From NCBI GenBank assembly GCA_029721435.1, contig CM056576.1:68465876-68529875 (forward strand): a stretch of 64,000 nucleotides of DNA. The letters run 5' to 3'. The translations under genes and the position numbers were made by a program. The notes beneath the pieces were generated by a model that had not been told where the DNA came from, did no database searches, and saw only the letters and a program-made list of their open reading frames with translations. Numbering within the stretch: the first letter of the stretch is position 1; each line of letters starts with the position of its first letter. Origin of the DNA: Gymnothorax reevesii (Eukaryota > Chordata > Actinopteri > Anguilliformes > Muraenidae). This document shows, one piece after another, positions 31,647 to 42,845 of the stretch.

Positions 31647-31792
31647 CAGAAACTGCATATTTAATATTACCCTGTAAGCTTTCAATGGGGTGGAGGTCTG
31701 GGGATTTAACCACCCCCTCCATTACCTCAATCCTGTGCATCTGCAAACAAGATGTGGCTCACTTACTTGTGTGTTTGGAGTTGTTGTCTTGT

Positions 31793-32051
31793 TATACCCC
31801 CCGCAACGAAGTTTAGGGGGGTATACTGGATTTGCTTTGTCCGTTCGTGCGTGCGTGTGTCTGTGCGTGTGTCTGTGTGTGTGTGCATGCGTCTGTGCGT
31901 CCGGACCTAGATCTCATAACCTACTCATCCGATTTTGAAAATTTTTTTTCTTGGTGGAAGGTCTATTGACTGTGGTATTGCCCGACTACTTGTTGTTATT
32001 GTAGGTCTGATGGTTTCAGTAAGAATGTACTGATATACATGCGGGGGGTAT
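31793..32051. mobile_element. Hairpin-ended MITE with GT-rich stretch
   Basis: The left end folds as TATACCCCCC (31793-31802) / GGGGGGTATA (31816-31825). The right end TGCGGGGGGTAT (32040-32051) is the inverse of ATACCCCCCGCA. The interior begins TTTGTCCGTTCGTGCGTGCG and contains a GTGTCTGTGCGTGTG microsatellite. Confidence 0.75.
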
Positions 32052-33403
32052 CCTGTAAGCCATGCTTACTGACTAAATCCAGTTGAAACACCCATTTCAG
32101 GGGCATTTCCTATTCAGCATATGGCATCATTATCTCTTCAAGTATTTTGATGTATTCAAACTGATCCATTATCCCTGGTATACAGTAAATAGGCCAAATA
32201 CCATAGTATGAAAAATTTCCCTTTACCATGATTTTTGCATCATCATGCCTCACTGTCTTCGCAGTGTACTGTGCTTGAATTCAGTACCCATGGGTTGTCG
32301 GACATACTACGACAACCACTTGACCCAGAAAGAGCAATTTTGCTCTCATCAGTCCACAGAATGTTGTCCCATTCTATCCTATAATTTGCTGCTCTTCTTT
32401 ATAAGTTTTCTCCTCTCCAATCAACTTTTTCAATCAAATTACGTGGTTCCTCCAAACAATGTTTGGAATTGCCCATTTTAGTTTGCAGTTCAGAAGGATA
32501 TACATTTTAGAACAATGTGTTAAACATTTGCCTCCCTTTCTTCCTAATAAAGGACAACTTACAACAATTGTTTCTTCACAAAATTCTCAATTACTCAGTG
32601 TATTTCTCAGAACAAGCAGCATGCATGTCATAACAGTTGGGTCCATTGTTTTTCTGTTATACTACATCGACAAGTAAATTATTTGCTCTGCAGAAATATC
32701 ACTACTGCTACTATCAGTGGTTCATCGGGTTATTAATGTTGTACCGCTGTTTTCTTGAACAAAGCTGTAAGCGTTATTTGACCAGCACTTCTGTTTTGAC
32801 GTGGCTTGCCTTCAACATGCTGGCGGTTAGGGAGGAATTTTTTTTTTGTTACTCGGGCCAAACGTATGGAGACATATCAGTAACTAGCGTCCACCAGATG
32901 TGGCCGGTATTTCCATCTCAGTCCGGAAGGGCCATAAAATGACATTTTGCCAGATGCCCTAGGCATAAGTATTGATATGGGAAAGAAGACCTTTTGCAAT
33001 AGTTGATACCACAGGTATCGTCAGGAGCTGTGTCACAAATACTGCACATGCTTCATCCTAAGAAAGTGAATCTGCTTGACTGCTGGTCATAATCTGATTC
33101 CATCCTTGCCAAACCGTTTTATTGTTGGATTGTATTTATATATTTTAGTTTAGTTAGCTTTTTATGTTAAGGAGCTTTCAAGGTTTTTTTGAGGATTCAA
33201 ATCACTATTTCAAGCCTTAGCCAAGGGATATAAAGAATGCAAGCTGGTTGCAATCGTCAATATTCATAGAAGAGAAATATCTTCCAGATTTCAACTTGCT
33301 GTTGTGCGGATTTGCTTTGTTCAAAATTGTGAGCATGTGCAGTAATCATGACAGCTCCTCTAAATACAAAACCAACAATATTTGACTACATTTGTAACCC
33401 CTG

Positions 33404-36392
33404 ATGAATGTAAATAGAACAAGGACGTTTACGTCGCCCGGATTGGCGTCACCGGGACCTCACCCTGGAGCCAGGCCTGGGGTTGGGGTTGGTAGGCGAG
33501 CGCCTGGTGGTCGGGCCTCTGCTCATGGGACCCGCCTGGGCATAGCCCGAACGAGCGACGTGGGCCCGCTTTCCCGTAGGCCCATCCCCCGCGAGAGGGT
33601 TCAGAAGGGGCTGATGCCTTGTGTTTTGGGTGGCAGTCGTGGGCGACGGGCTGGTGTGGGTTTGCTTATAGCCCCCCAGCTTAGCCGTCAGGTGTTGGAG
33701 TTTTCCCCAGTGAACGAGAGGGTCGCTGCCCTGCGCCTTCGGGTCGGGGACAGGTGCCTCACTGTCATTTCGGCTTATGGGCCGAATGGCAGTGCAGAGT
33801 ACCCGACCTTCTTGGAGTCCGTAGGAAGGGTACTGGAAAGTGCTCCGACTGGGGACTCCATCGTTCTACTGGGGGACTTCAACGCCCACGTGGCTAGCGA
33901 CAGTGTTACCTGGAGGGGCGTGATTGGGAGGAACGGCCTCCCCGATCTGAACTCGAGTGGTGCTCTGTTATTGGACTTCTGTGCTAGTCACGGTTTGTCC
34001 ATAACGAACACCATGTTCAAGCATAAGGGTGTCCATCAGTGCATGTGGCATGAGGACACCCGAGGTCGGAGGTCAATGATCGACTTTGTGGTCGTGGCAT
34101 CTGACCTCCGGCTGTATGTCTTGGACACTCGGGTGAAGAGAGGGGCTGAGCTGTCCACTGATCACCACCTGGTGGTGAGTTGGATCCGCTGGCGGAGGAG
34201 GAAGCTGGACAGACTTGGCAGGCCCAAACGTGTTGTGAGGGTTTTTTGGGAACGTCTAGCGGAACCCTCTGTCAGAGGGGTTTTCAACTCTCACCTCCGG
34301 GAGAGCTTTGACCAGATCCCAAGGGAGGCTGGAGACATTGAGTCTGAATGGACCATGTTCTCCACCTCCATTGTTGACGCGGCTGTTCGGAGCTGTGGCC
34401 GTAAGGTTTCCGATGCCGGTCGTGGCGGCAATCCCCGAACCCGGTGGTGGACACCGGAATTAAGGGATGCCGTCAAGCTGAAGAAGGAGTCTTACCGAGC
34501 TTGGCTAGCTTGCGGGACGGCTGAGGCAGCTGACCGGTACCGGCAGGCTAAGCGGCCCGGGCGGTGGCGGAATCAAAAACTTGGGTATGAGAAAAGTTCG
34601 GGGAGGCCATTGAGGAGGACTATCGGTCGGCCCCGAAGAAATTCTGGTAAACCGTTTGGCGCCTCAGGAGGGGAAAGCAGTACCCTGCCAACACTGTTTA
34701 CAGTGGAGGTGGGGAACTGTTGACTTCGACTGGGGATATTGTCGGCCGGTGGAAGGAATACTTCGAGGACCTCCTCAATCCCGCTGTTACGCCTTCCATA
34801 GAGGAAGCAGAGGCTGGGGACTCAGAGGCTGAATCATCCATCACTCGGGCTGAAGTCACTGAGGTAGTTCGGCAGCTCCTCGGTGGCAAGGCACCAGGGG
34901 TGGATGAGATCCGCCCTGAGTACCTCAAGTCTCTGGATGTAGTAGGGCTGTCTTGGTTGACACGTCTCTGCAGCATCGCGTGGCAGTCGGGGACAGTGCC
35001 TCTGGATTGGCAGACCGGGGTGGTGGTTCCTCTATTTAAAAAGGGGGACCAGAGGGTGTGCTCCAACTATAGGGGGATCACACTTCTCAGCCTCCCGGGT
35101 AAAGTCTATTCCAGGGTGCTGGAGAGGAGAATCCGGCCGATAGTCGAACCTCGGATTCAGGAGGAACAATGCGGTTTTCGTCCTGGTCGTGGAACACTGG
35201 ACCAGCTCTATACCCTCCGGAGGGTGCTTGAGGGTGCATGGGAGTTTGCCCAACCTGTTCACATGTGTTTTGTGGACTTGGAGAAGGCATTCGACCGTGT
35301 CCCTCGTGGCATTCTGTGGGAGGTGCTTCGGGGAGTATGGAGTCCGGGGCCCTCTACTAAGGGCCGTGCGGTCTCTGTATGACCGGAGCAGGAGCTTGGT
35401 TCGCATTGCCGGCAGTAAGTCAGACCTGTTCCCGGTGCATGTTGGACTCCGGCAGGGCTGCCCTTTGTCACCGGTTCTGTTCATTATTTTTATGGACAGA
35501 ATTTCTAGGCGCAGCCAGGGGGCGGAGGGAGTCCGGTTTGGGGACCACAGGATCTCATCTCTGCTTTTTGCGGATGATGTTGTCCTGTTGGCTCCTTCGA
35601 ATCAGGACCTTCAGCATGCACTGGGGCGGTTTGCAGCCGAGTGTGAAGCGGCTGGGATGAGAATCAGCACCTCCAAGTTCGAGGCCATGGTTCTCGACCG
35701 GAAAAAGGTGATATGTTCCCTCTGGGTTGGAGGAGAGTTCTTGCCTCAAGTGGAGGAGTTCAAGTATCTTGGGGTCTTGTTCACGAGTGAGGGAAGGATG
35801 GAGCGTGAGATTGACAGACGGATCGCTGCAGCGGGAGCAGCAGTAATGCGGTCGTTGTACCGATCTGTCGTGGTGAAGAAGGAGCTGAGCCGAAAGGCAA
35901 AGCTCTCGATTTACCAGTCAATCTACGTTCCTACCCTCACCTATGGCCATGAACTCTGGGTCATGACCGAAAGAACGAGATCTCGGGTACAAGCGGCTGA
36001 AATGGGTTTCCTCCGCAGGGTGGCGGGCCGCTCCCTTAGAGATAGGGTGAGGGGCTCTGTCACCCGGGAGGAGCTCAGAGTAGAGCCGCTGCTCCTCCAC
36101 GTCGAGAGGGGCCAGCTGAGGTGGCTCGGGCATCTTTATCGGATGCCCCCTGGACGCCTTCCTGGGAAGGTGTTCCGGGCATGCTCACCGGGAGGAGGCC
36201 TCCGGGGAAGACCCAGGACACGCTGGAGGGACTATGTCTCTCGGCTGGCCTGCGAACGCCTCGGGATACCCCCGGAAGAACTGGAGGAAGTGTCCGGGGA
36301 GAGGGAAGTCTGGGCATCCCTACTTAGACTGCTGCCCCCGCGACCCGGCCCCGGATAAGCGGTTGAAAATGGAAATGGATGGATGGATGGTA
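33404..36392 (+). mobile_element. Rex3-like RTE LINE with (GATG)n tail
   Basis: A non-LTR retrotransposon of the fish RTE/Rex3 type. It ends GGATGGATGGATGG (36377-36390), the expected short tandem tail. The 5' part begins near 33418 with the conserved leader, but an internal deletion around 33640 removes the first endonuclease motifs. Coding sequence is listed separately. It lies in sense orientation within plcb1 intron 1. Confidence 0.8.
33640..36358 (+). pseudogene. Endonuclease-reverse transcriptase ORF of the Rex3-like LINE
   Basis: Would nick DNA and prime reverse transcription. Endonuclease blocks: [51 protein letters not shown] and [11 protein letters not shown] (catalytic H). RT blocks: GGKAPGVDEIRPEYLKSLD, VPLFKKGDQRVCSNYRGITL, EEQCGFRPGRGTLDQLYTL, VDLEKAFDRVPRG, LRQGCPLSPVLFIIFMDRIS and LLFADDVVLLAPSNQD, so the FADD site is intact. 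C-terminal LRRVAGRSLRDRVRGSVTRE then RLLPPRPGPG. Frame shifts near 34545 and 35335, plus the N-terminal deletion, make it non-functional. High identity to the family block pattern suggests a moderately young copy. Confidence 0.85.
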
Positions 36393-37056
36393 AACATCAG
36401 AGAAAAATACAATTAGCAGGGATCAAACTCTTGCCTTCCTGCCTTCCATTTTTCAGTCTGTTGTTACTTGTACCCTACCACACCTTGAACTCCGATGGTG
36501 GTCTAAATTGTATTTGTACCTTTAACACTAAAACTAGTCCAAATCCCAAACTTAACCAAGTAGTTTTGGTGCCTAAACCTAACCAAGTAGTTTCTTATCC
36601 CGAAACTGTTATTATAACCCCAACCCTAAACATAGCCTGGTGGCATCAGCGCCTAAACCTAACTAATTCTGACCCCGACACTGCAAATGTTAAACATTGA
36701 AGTGCCAATCAAATAGCGCTTGTATTATTTAACCGTCTGACAGCTAAATATCAGCTTTGTTTAAGAAATAAAATAAAAATAAAAATAAAAATTAATGATG
36801 AAAACTCAAATAATATGAAAATGTATCGTTTTAAACTTAGTAAACATAATTTACAAATCACTGTTTTCAGTTTGACTTAAATTAATATAGAATCTCAACT
36901 TTTTCTTTTTCTGGTTGTTAAGGAAGTAATCTGCTTGTTCATTTATGAAGTGGTGATTTGTATGCACACACATGCTCTGGAATGTCCACTTTCCAGGGTA
37001 CAAACTGCTGACCCTTGTCACATTGAAGAGGCAGTTGTCTCATTCTTTGTTTGCAG

Positions 37057-37134
37057 GACTCCACTGCTGTGATACCTGTGACCTTAAGAGTGGATCCACA
37101 GGGGTTCTTCCTGTATTGGATTGATCAAAACAAG
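37057..37134 (+). CDS. plcb1: plcb1 coding exon 2
   Basis: 78 bp, 26 codons, phase 0 at both ends, bounded by TTTGTTTGCAG and GTAAGA. Encodes DSTAVIPVTLRVDPQGFFLY then WIDQNK, the beginning of the PH domain, and follows directly from WDD of exon 1. Exon length and the DST...LR-DPQGFF-YW-DQNK pattern match exon 2 of vertebrate PLCB1. The DQNK end and WDD|DST junction separate it from PLCB3. The next exon, expected to start near ETELLDLSL, was not found in the remaining 26.9 kb. Confidence 0.9.
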
Positions 37135-39759
37135 GTAAGACTGGTATGCTGTTTGTGTAGGACTCACCAGGATATGAGTCACAGTCAGCTAAGGTGTGAT
37201 ATGGCAATTCATTAAAACGATCACGCGATAAGTTATTCCTTATTTGAGAAAATCAGTCAATTCTGTTTGGTGGCCTTAATTTAAATATTCAAGAGACAGG
37301 ACAGATAGTCAGAGCACCATCAGTGAAGCCCTGAATGAAGGAAATAAAAGTAAAATTCAGGAGCCACTTATTTCAGTGCTTGGCAAATGTCACAATCCTC
37401 TGGTAGCTATGTACTCTGCTGGATATTTTTATCAAATTAGTCCAAATTACAATAACCATTTTCTTACACTTTAATTTGGTTACAAAGGTATTGAGACATA
37501 CAGAAACACAGCACCTACGCCCTATAAAAAAAAAAAATCTATCCTTAGAAATTCCTCTTGCGCACTTTAATGTGTCCGTCAAACATTTCAGGGTGATGGC
37601 CCAGGGTTTTTTTCCACCATCGTCAGTGACAGTTCCAAAATGTATGCACGATAGTGTTTTAATTCAGATATACTGAAGTTAGTGGGTCATGTCTCTGCAC
37701 ATCAGTAGTCAGCCTTTTTAGAATCGAAGTCCTGAAAAAAGTTCACCCCAATCTGTCAAAATATAACGTCAATAATTTACGGACCTGAAAAGACAAAGAT
37801 TCAGAGGCCATCTGACATCTGCATTTCCACTAACGTACGAATAATGTAATTTGTCATGGTATTAATGCAGCACTAACTTGAAAGAAATGAATCATTATGT
37901 GTACCGACTTCTTAGAAATGGGAAGCGAGTTGAAAGAGGTTAAATAAACACCATAAACAGGGGTCAAGCAACCCCTGGGAACTCATAAAACAATTATTGT
38001 GCCGTTGGCTGTTCAGGCGTTGCTCTTGTTCTGTCCTGTGATGCAAATGTAGCAACGCACACTAACTTTTACAGCAGTGCGCTCCAACCGCTCCATTGCA
38101 GTTCGTCGTGGTATCGAGTGCTCTACAACTCAGTTTTAGATATTTTTTTCAATTAGTATTTGCGTATAATTTATATATTTTTGCTTTATTTTCAATTTTT
38201 ATCAGTTTAATACAAATAAAAAATTAATGTCATTGTGTTAAAGATAAAAACCTTTTAAAGTTCCATAAATGCAAATTCTCAAATCATTGAATAATTATTT
38301 TGAGTAATCGAGATTTCAGGATGAATCAAAGTAATCATGAATATGATCTTTGCCATAATCAAGCAGCCAAAGATTCTGTTTATGAACGTTATGATTCAGA
38401 TGGACATTTAGATGCTCCACTGAAAATGAACCAGCCATCAATTAGGATTTTCTTTTCAATGAGTAATAAGTGCACTCTGTGTGGCATGGTTCTTTAGAGC
38501 TTGGATGCATGCACTGATACTTTCAACGCGGAGGCATAATGGCGCTTATGCACGTTGTTTATACTGTTGTGAAAAATTGTGCTAAAAGTCTCTGGATTGG
38601 CATAGGACAGTGCCCAATTTGCTGTAATGTTTTTCATGCATCATTGTACATTGTGTTTCATTGAAGCCAGAGAATAAATACAAGAACCCCTCAGTTAGCT
38701 TTTGCCAAAGACGCCCAGCTGTGCCAACATGAGTTAACCCCTGCCACAGTTATTATACTGGCATGCAGGGAAGTAACACCGTGATAGAAAAGTGTCAGAA
38801 TTTAAGGTAAAAATACTTTTGAACAAGAAGTGCCAGTTATTGGTTGGAAAACCATCACTGCTTCCTTATCAGGTTGCCAACATATCTGGCTAGTTAGCTA
38901 CAGCATTCAAGCCACCATAGCTTGCTACCAGGTGACTGGGCCCATCAGCTGATTCCCCAGAGCAGTTTGGGGCCCCCTGGATATTGTTATTTTATACAGG
39001 CAATAGATAGACACAGCAAGAGCTTTTACTGCGACAATTGCAGCTGCCTCGCTGCATATGGATTCGTTCCATTTTCAGAGTGATTACCAATACGGTATCA
39101 TTGTATATAGAGAGGCTAGCTAGCTTGCGATATAGATAATTAAGGCTAACCCATGTTATCTAGCAAGCTAGCTAGCTGTCTCCAAATGTGCTTTTTTCAT
39201 GAAGTCCAGCATCCACAAGCTTGCTAGCTACATTAACCTGATTAATAAAGCAAATGGCAACGGAGAACAGAGTCACTCACTAGTCGCATTCAGCTGTATG
39301 CTATGTCCAGTGACCGAGCCATTTATGCAAAGACATAAAAAACAAAAGTGAAATGTGGAGCTAAGAGCAAGGGCTCCTTGCTGAGGTCCAGAAGTAACGT
39401 TACGTTACGTTAAATTAAAGCACACGAAAGAAAACGATACTACTAAGACGTGCAAATTATCTAATATGGGAGTTACAGATTAGCTAGGTAGCTGATGAAA
39501 TAACAATGGTTACGCTGTGGAACCAGACACCAGGCTGCGCCAGCATGGATAACCTGTGCATATGCCGGCCACAGTAGCCAATTAATTTACCATGCACGGA
39601 ACTCAAAATGTGGGGTGATAATACTTTTGATCAAAATTTGCATGCGTGAGGTCGGAAAGTAAAGGTCCACCAGATTTGCTAGTAAGGCAACATTATGCGA
39701 TCTTAACGTTTGACTGCTCAAAAAGAGGGAGAAGTGGCCTTTTGGGGGCCACACCCATG

Positions 39760-40255
39760 AGGTCGCAGCTGACCAGACTGTATAGTTTTAGTAGGAATGG
39801 TCCAAATTTGTCAGTACCCACAGATTTTTTTAGCGTCTCATCTGCTAAAAAGCTGCATGCACTTTATCGATGGAAAACTGAGAAAAACAGAAGAGTTGAT
39901 GTAAGCCAGGCTGGTTTAACTCACAAACTGCAGCTTTTGCAGATGCAGATTTTAAGATGGAATCAAACAATGAACCACAGGACATAAAATGTTCATTAAA
40001 ACTGTCTGATATAGTGTCATTTGCTGCTGTAATGGAAGGTGGTAACTCGTCACATTTTCCCGAAGTAGAAGACTTAATGGCTTTTCCAAATTTCCTTGGA
40101 TTGTTCAAGTTTTCAGTAGTTACTGAAAGGTAGGACTCAGATTTAGAGGTTTTCACTACTGATGTCCAATAGTTTCTTTGGCGCCTAAAATGGAGCCAGT
40201 TAATCTCAGACCCTATCTTCTTTGCCTTTGCCCAGACCTTGTTTCTCTCATGAAG
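39760..40255 (-). pseudogene. LINE fragment (endonuclease-RT linker)
   Basis: The - strand reads LHERNKVWAKAKKIGSEINW, then KSESYLSVTTENLNNPRKFG and FNEHFMSCGSLFDSILKS. This is the linker before the RT of a common fish non-LTR element. Only about 500 bp remains. Confidence 0.75.
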
Positions 40256-40309
40256 AGAACCCCTGGTTTACTGCATAGTTATGCTGTCCCTTCACCGGTG
40301 AGCACGTGA

Positions 40310-40495
40310 CAGGTGCAAAGGAGTCTGGAGACGCGGTGCTGAATGTTATGCTGCCTGTAACATCATTCACTATGACCGATTTGGCAGTAGGTCAGCGATG
40401 GTCTGGGGAGGTATATCCTTGGAGGGCCGCACAGACCTCCATGTCACAGCCAACAGTACCTTGACTGCTGGCAGATACCGGGATGAGGACTGAGT
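40310..40495 (+). pseudogene. Tc1 transposase fragment
   Basis: The + strand reads IIHYDRFGSRSAMVWGGISL, then EGRTDLHVTANSTLTAGRYR, matching the central VMVWGGIS...GRT-L block of Tc1 transposases. Abuts the LINE fragment at 40255. No termini seen. Confidence 0.75.
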
Positions 40496-40900
40496 CACAT
40501 TATGAGTTGCTGTGATAAAATTTACGCAGGTTGGATGAGCCTGCAATCAAAATTTTTTACTTTCATTTTTGGGGTGATTTTGAATCCAGCCCTCAATGGG
40601 TTGATGATTTTGGTTTCCATTTACCGTTGTATAAGAAATTGTACAATGCACATCAGTAAAGATTTTCAACTTAAACAATTCTCTCATCAAATTCTGATAT
40701 GTGATTTATGTGTTCCCTATTTGTGTATGGATAGGGAAATATTTTTGTGGACATATAAATTAATCCCAAAATACATTTGTGAATTCTTCTGCATGCAATC
40801 ATTCATTATGAGAATGATCTGACCCCATAAAACACTGCTGCCAAGCAGCGGATAACAAAGTAAAAACAGCTGAGAAACAAAGTGAAACCTACTTGAGAAA

Positions 40901-41170
40901 TTGACCCTTGCAACCTTGCAGTTTGGAAAAGGAAAACTAAAGAAACCAGGTCAAAAAGACTTAGCCAAAGGTAAGAGCAGAAACAAAGAGAGGAAACAAA
41001 AATGGTACGCAAGTCACACAGAGAGGATCAATGCAGAACTTCTGCAGATTCACTCACCTCTACAGAAAGAAATCTGCTATGCAAATTTCACTGATAGGAA
41101 CAATGCAGCTCTTGTGCAGATTCATAAACCTCTTTGGAAAAAAAAACTGCTAAGCAAATCAAGCAGATGA
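40901..41170 (+). other. Open frame with a 24-residue (72-bp) duplication
   Basis: An open frame reads KKPGQKDLAKGKSRNKERKQ, then two related units, RINAELLQIHSPLQKEICYA and RNNAALVQIHKPLWKKKLLS, exactly 72 bp apart (ATGCAG at 41031 and 41103). A third, partial unit at 41176 is out of phase after the stop. Not recognised; probably repeat-derived. Confidence 0.35.
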
Positions 41171-41989
41171 GATAAATGCAGTAGTTCTGCGGCAGTGTGT
41201 CAGCAGTGAATACTGGAAACCTGATCAGGCGAAATTAGATTCCCATACATGCTCCTCCTCAGAAATTATTAACCTGCAGATCCCAATGAGTGGCAAGTGG
41301 CAGAGCCAGTGCCCCTCACAGTTGGACAAGAGCCATTACTCACAATACCAAGCTTCCAATCTGAACACCTGCTTTCCTGTGTTTGGCCAATTGATTCCAC
41401 TCTGTCAAAAACTTTATGAAGGGTTACTGGCTCTGTTGCATCCCACACTATCACTCCTGGTATTTCCACTGATTAATATTATTATGCAGCTGCGTCTCAA
41501 ATGCACAGTCAATGTGTCCTATTGAGGGAAAAAGTCCTTTCTTTCTCAAATGGAGAGCTGATCTTTCTGGACATTATGTTCTTATTTAACTTTCATACGC
41601 AGCCCTTGACGGCTGTCAGACACAATGGGCCTCATGCAAGAAGTGATATAAGAACAAATTTTTTTTTATTTTTTCTTATTTCGTTCTAACCCATTGGTTT
41701 GGGATTCACCAATGTTTTCTTATTTTTGTTCTTCTCTTGGGTATGGCAAAATTTTACGAGTGGTCGAGCGCACTCTAACCGAGATAAGAGAAAACAGAAA
41801 AACTGTAATCTCTGTCCACAAATTGCTTGTCCATTGCACCGAGAAACAATTTTTAAAACTTAAACATTAAAAATGCATCATATAATCAAATTTTCATTGT
41901 TTTATGTTTTTGAGAAAATATAATGATTCAATTACTTAATTCTTGTGCAAAAGAGTTTGGCTCAGTGGATCCCAATTAGGACTAAGCTA

Positions 41990-42180
41990 TAAAAACCCTT
42001 CGGTACTTGCGTGTGTTCTGTTTCTGAATGGCTTACCTATCGCTGTTGGACGTTTGGCCATCCAGGCCTTGCGCAGAGAGCGTGTTTTTAGAGATCAAGC
42101 AAATCTGTTTGCTGAGACAGATGAATGGCTATTCGTACCAAATGTGAAAGCAACCATACTTGAGCATGGATGATCACTTT
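41990..42180 (+). pseudogene. Harbinger transposase N-terminal remnant
   Basis: Reads ALRRERVFRDQANLFAETDE, then WLFVPNVKATILEHG, close to the RRERVFRDR...DEWL--RFRLPR-xIL start of Harbinger transposases. The frame ends at a stop near 42172 and the DDE core is not present. A second piece at about 42960-43030 (FSWYEAVDSIIGQKRKGKRT) looks like the MADF/Myb-like protein that these elements also encode. Confidence 0.6.
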
Positions 42181-42382
42181 TGTGTTACGGCTCTCTAGTA
42201 TTAACAATGCGGCGGCAAGATGATATCTCCATTCAAACGCAGAAATTCAAAGCTTGCTAGAAATGTAGGCGGACGAAAACATACAATCACAACTGGATAC
42301 TACATGCAAAAACTTGGAGATTTATGGAATAATTTGTGAGTAGTTACATTCACGTGATTATCACAGTGTTATAGCCCCAATT

Positions 42383-42845
42383 TGTTATGACAAATAAGAC
42401 AGCAAGGGATGACAGACAAAATTTTAAAACTTAAACAGATTTAATTGAACAAAGACTGACAACTAACCAACAATTTATACTACCGACTAAGATTGACATA
42501 TACAAGAAAAAAAAATATTTATAGTCCCTTGAGATGGGGTTGCTTGGTGATGTCCTGGGACAGGAAAATGCTTCAACACAGGCAAAAATCCACAAAAAGC
42601 TTCTTGAAAAGAGTGACAGGTCTGGTCAAATGTATCCTTCTCCTTGCAATTTCTCCTTCTACTTTACTCTCTCAATTTTTCTCCTTATTTACTCTTTTGC
42701 AGCCCCCTCCCACCTTTTAGACTTTTTTTCAATTCTCTGGGACTTCCCCTCAGACGTGCCCAGGACATGTCCAAACCTAGCTCCAGACTGGGCTTAACAA
42801 AAAAAGTCAATACTGCCATCTAGTGGCTTTTTTTTTCACATTACA
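42383..42845 (-). repeat. Solo LTR of the Gmr1-like family
   Basis: Matches 15423-15893 along its whole length, including TCCCTTGAGATGGGGTTGCT and AGCTCCAGACTGGGCTTAAC, with the same CACATTACA end. No internal region is attached, so it arose by LTR-LTR recombination. Target duplication not clear. Confidence 0.85.

Larger units (their letters stand above)
30840..32880 (-). pseudogene. Decayed Tc1/mariner transposase with three nested inserts
   Basis: The - strand reads EWDNILWTDESKIALSG (about 32330-32380), KTVSHILFADAQD-type sequence and SPDLHPIESLQGNIKYAV (about 31660-31700). These are the D and SPDLNP-E blocks of Tc1 transposases. Stops and shifts are frequent. The copy is interrupted by a short hairpin-ended MITE (30992-31099), a SINE (31152-31646) and a second hairpin-ended MITE (31793-32051). 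Confidence 0.7.
18601..37056 (+). other. plcb1: plcb1 intron 1 (18,456 bp)
   Basis: Runs from the GTGAGT donor to the TCATTCTTTGTTTGCAG acceptor. It is filled mainly with transposable elements listed separately. Stretches in which I see nothing recognisable are 18601-19387, 21481-22321, 24096-24302, 26780-27700, 29096-30840, 32900-33400 and 36393-37050, apart from simple A/T-rich sequence. Confidence 0.85.

Noticed and set aside
34291..36133. Several open frames of 60-150 codons on the - strand and other frames of the Rex3-like LINE
   Set aside because: GC-rich coding DNA leaves many shadow frames open; all recognisable motifs are in the + frames.
36530..36680. CCTAACCAAGTAG and CCCAACCCTAAACAT strings resembling telomeric repeats (also near 52120-52180)
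   Set aside because: Degenerate and irregular, no run of TTAGGG units; common in fish introns.
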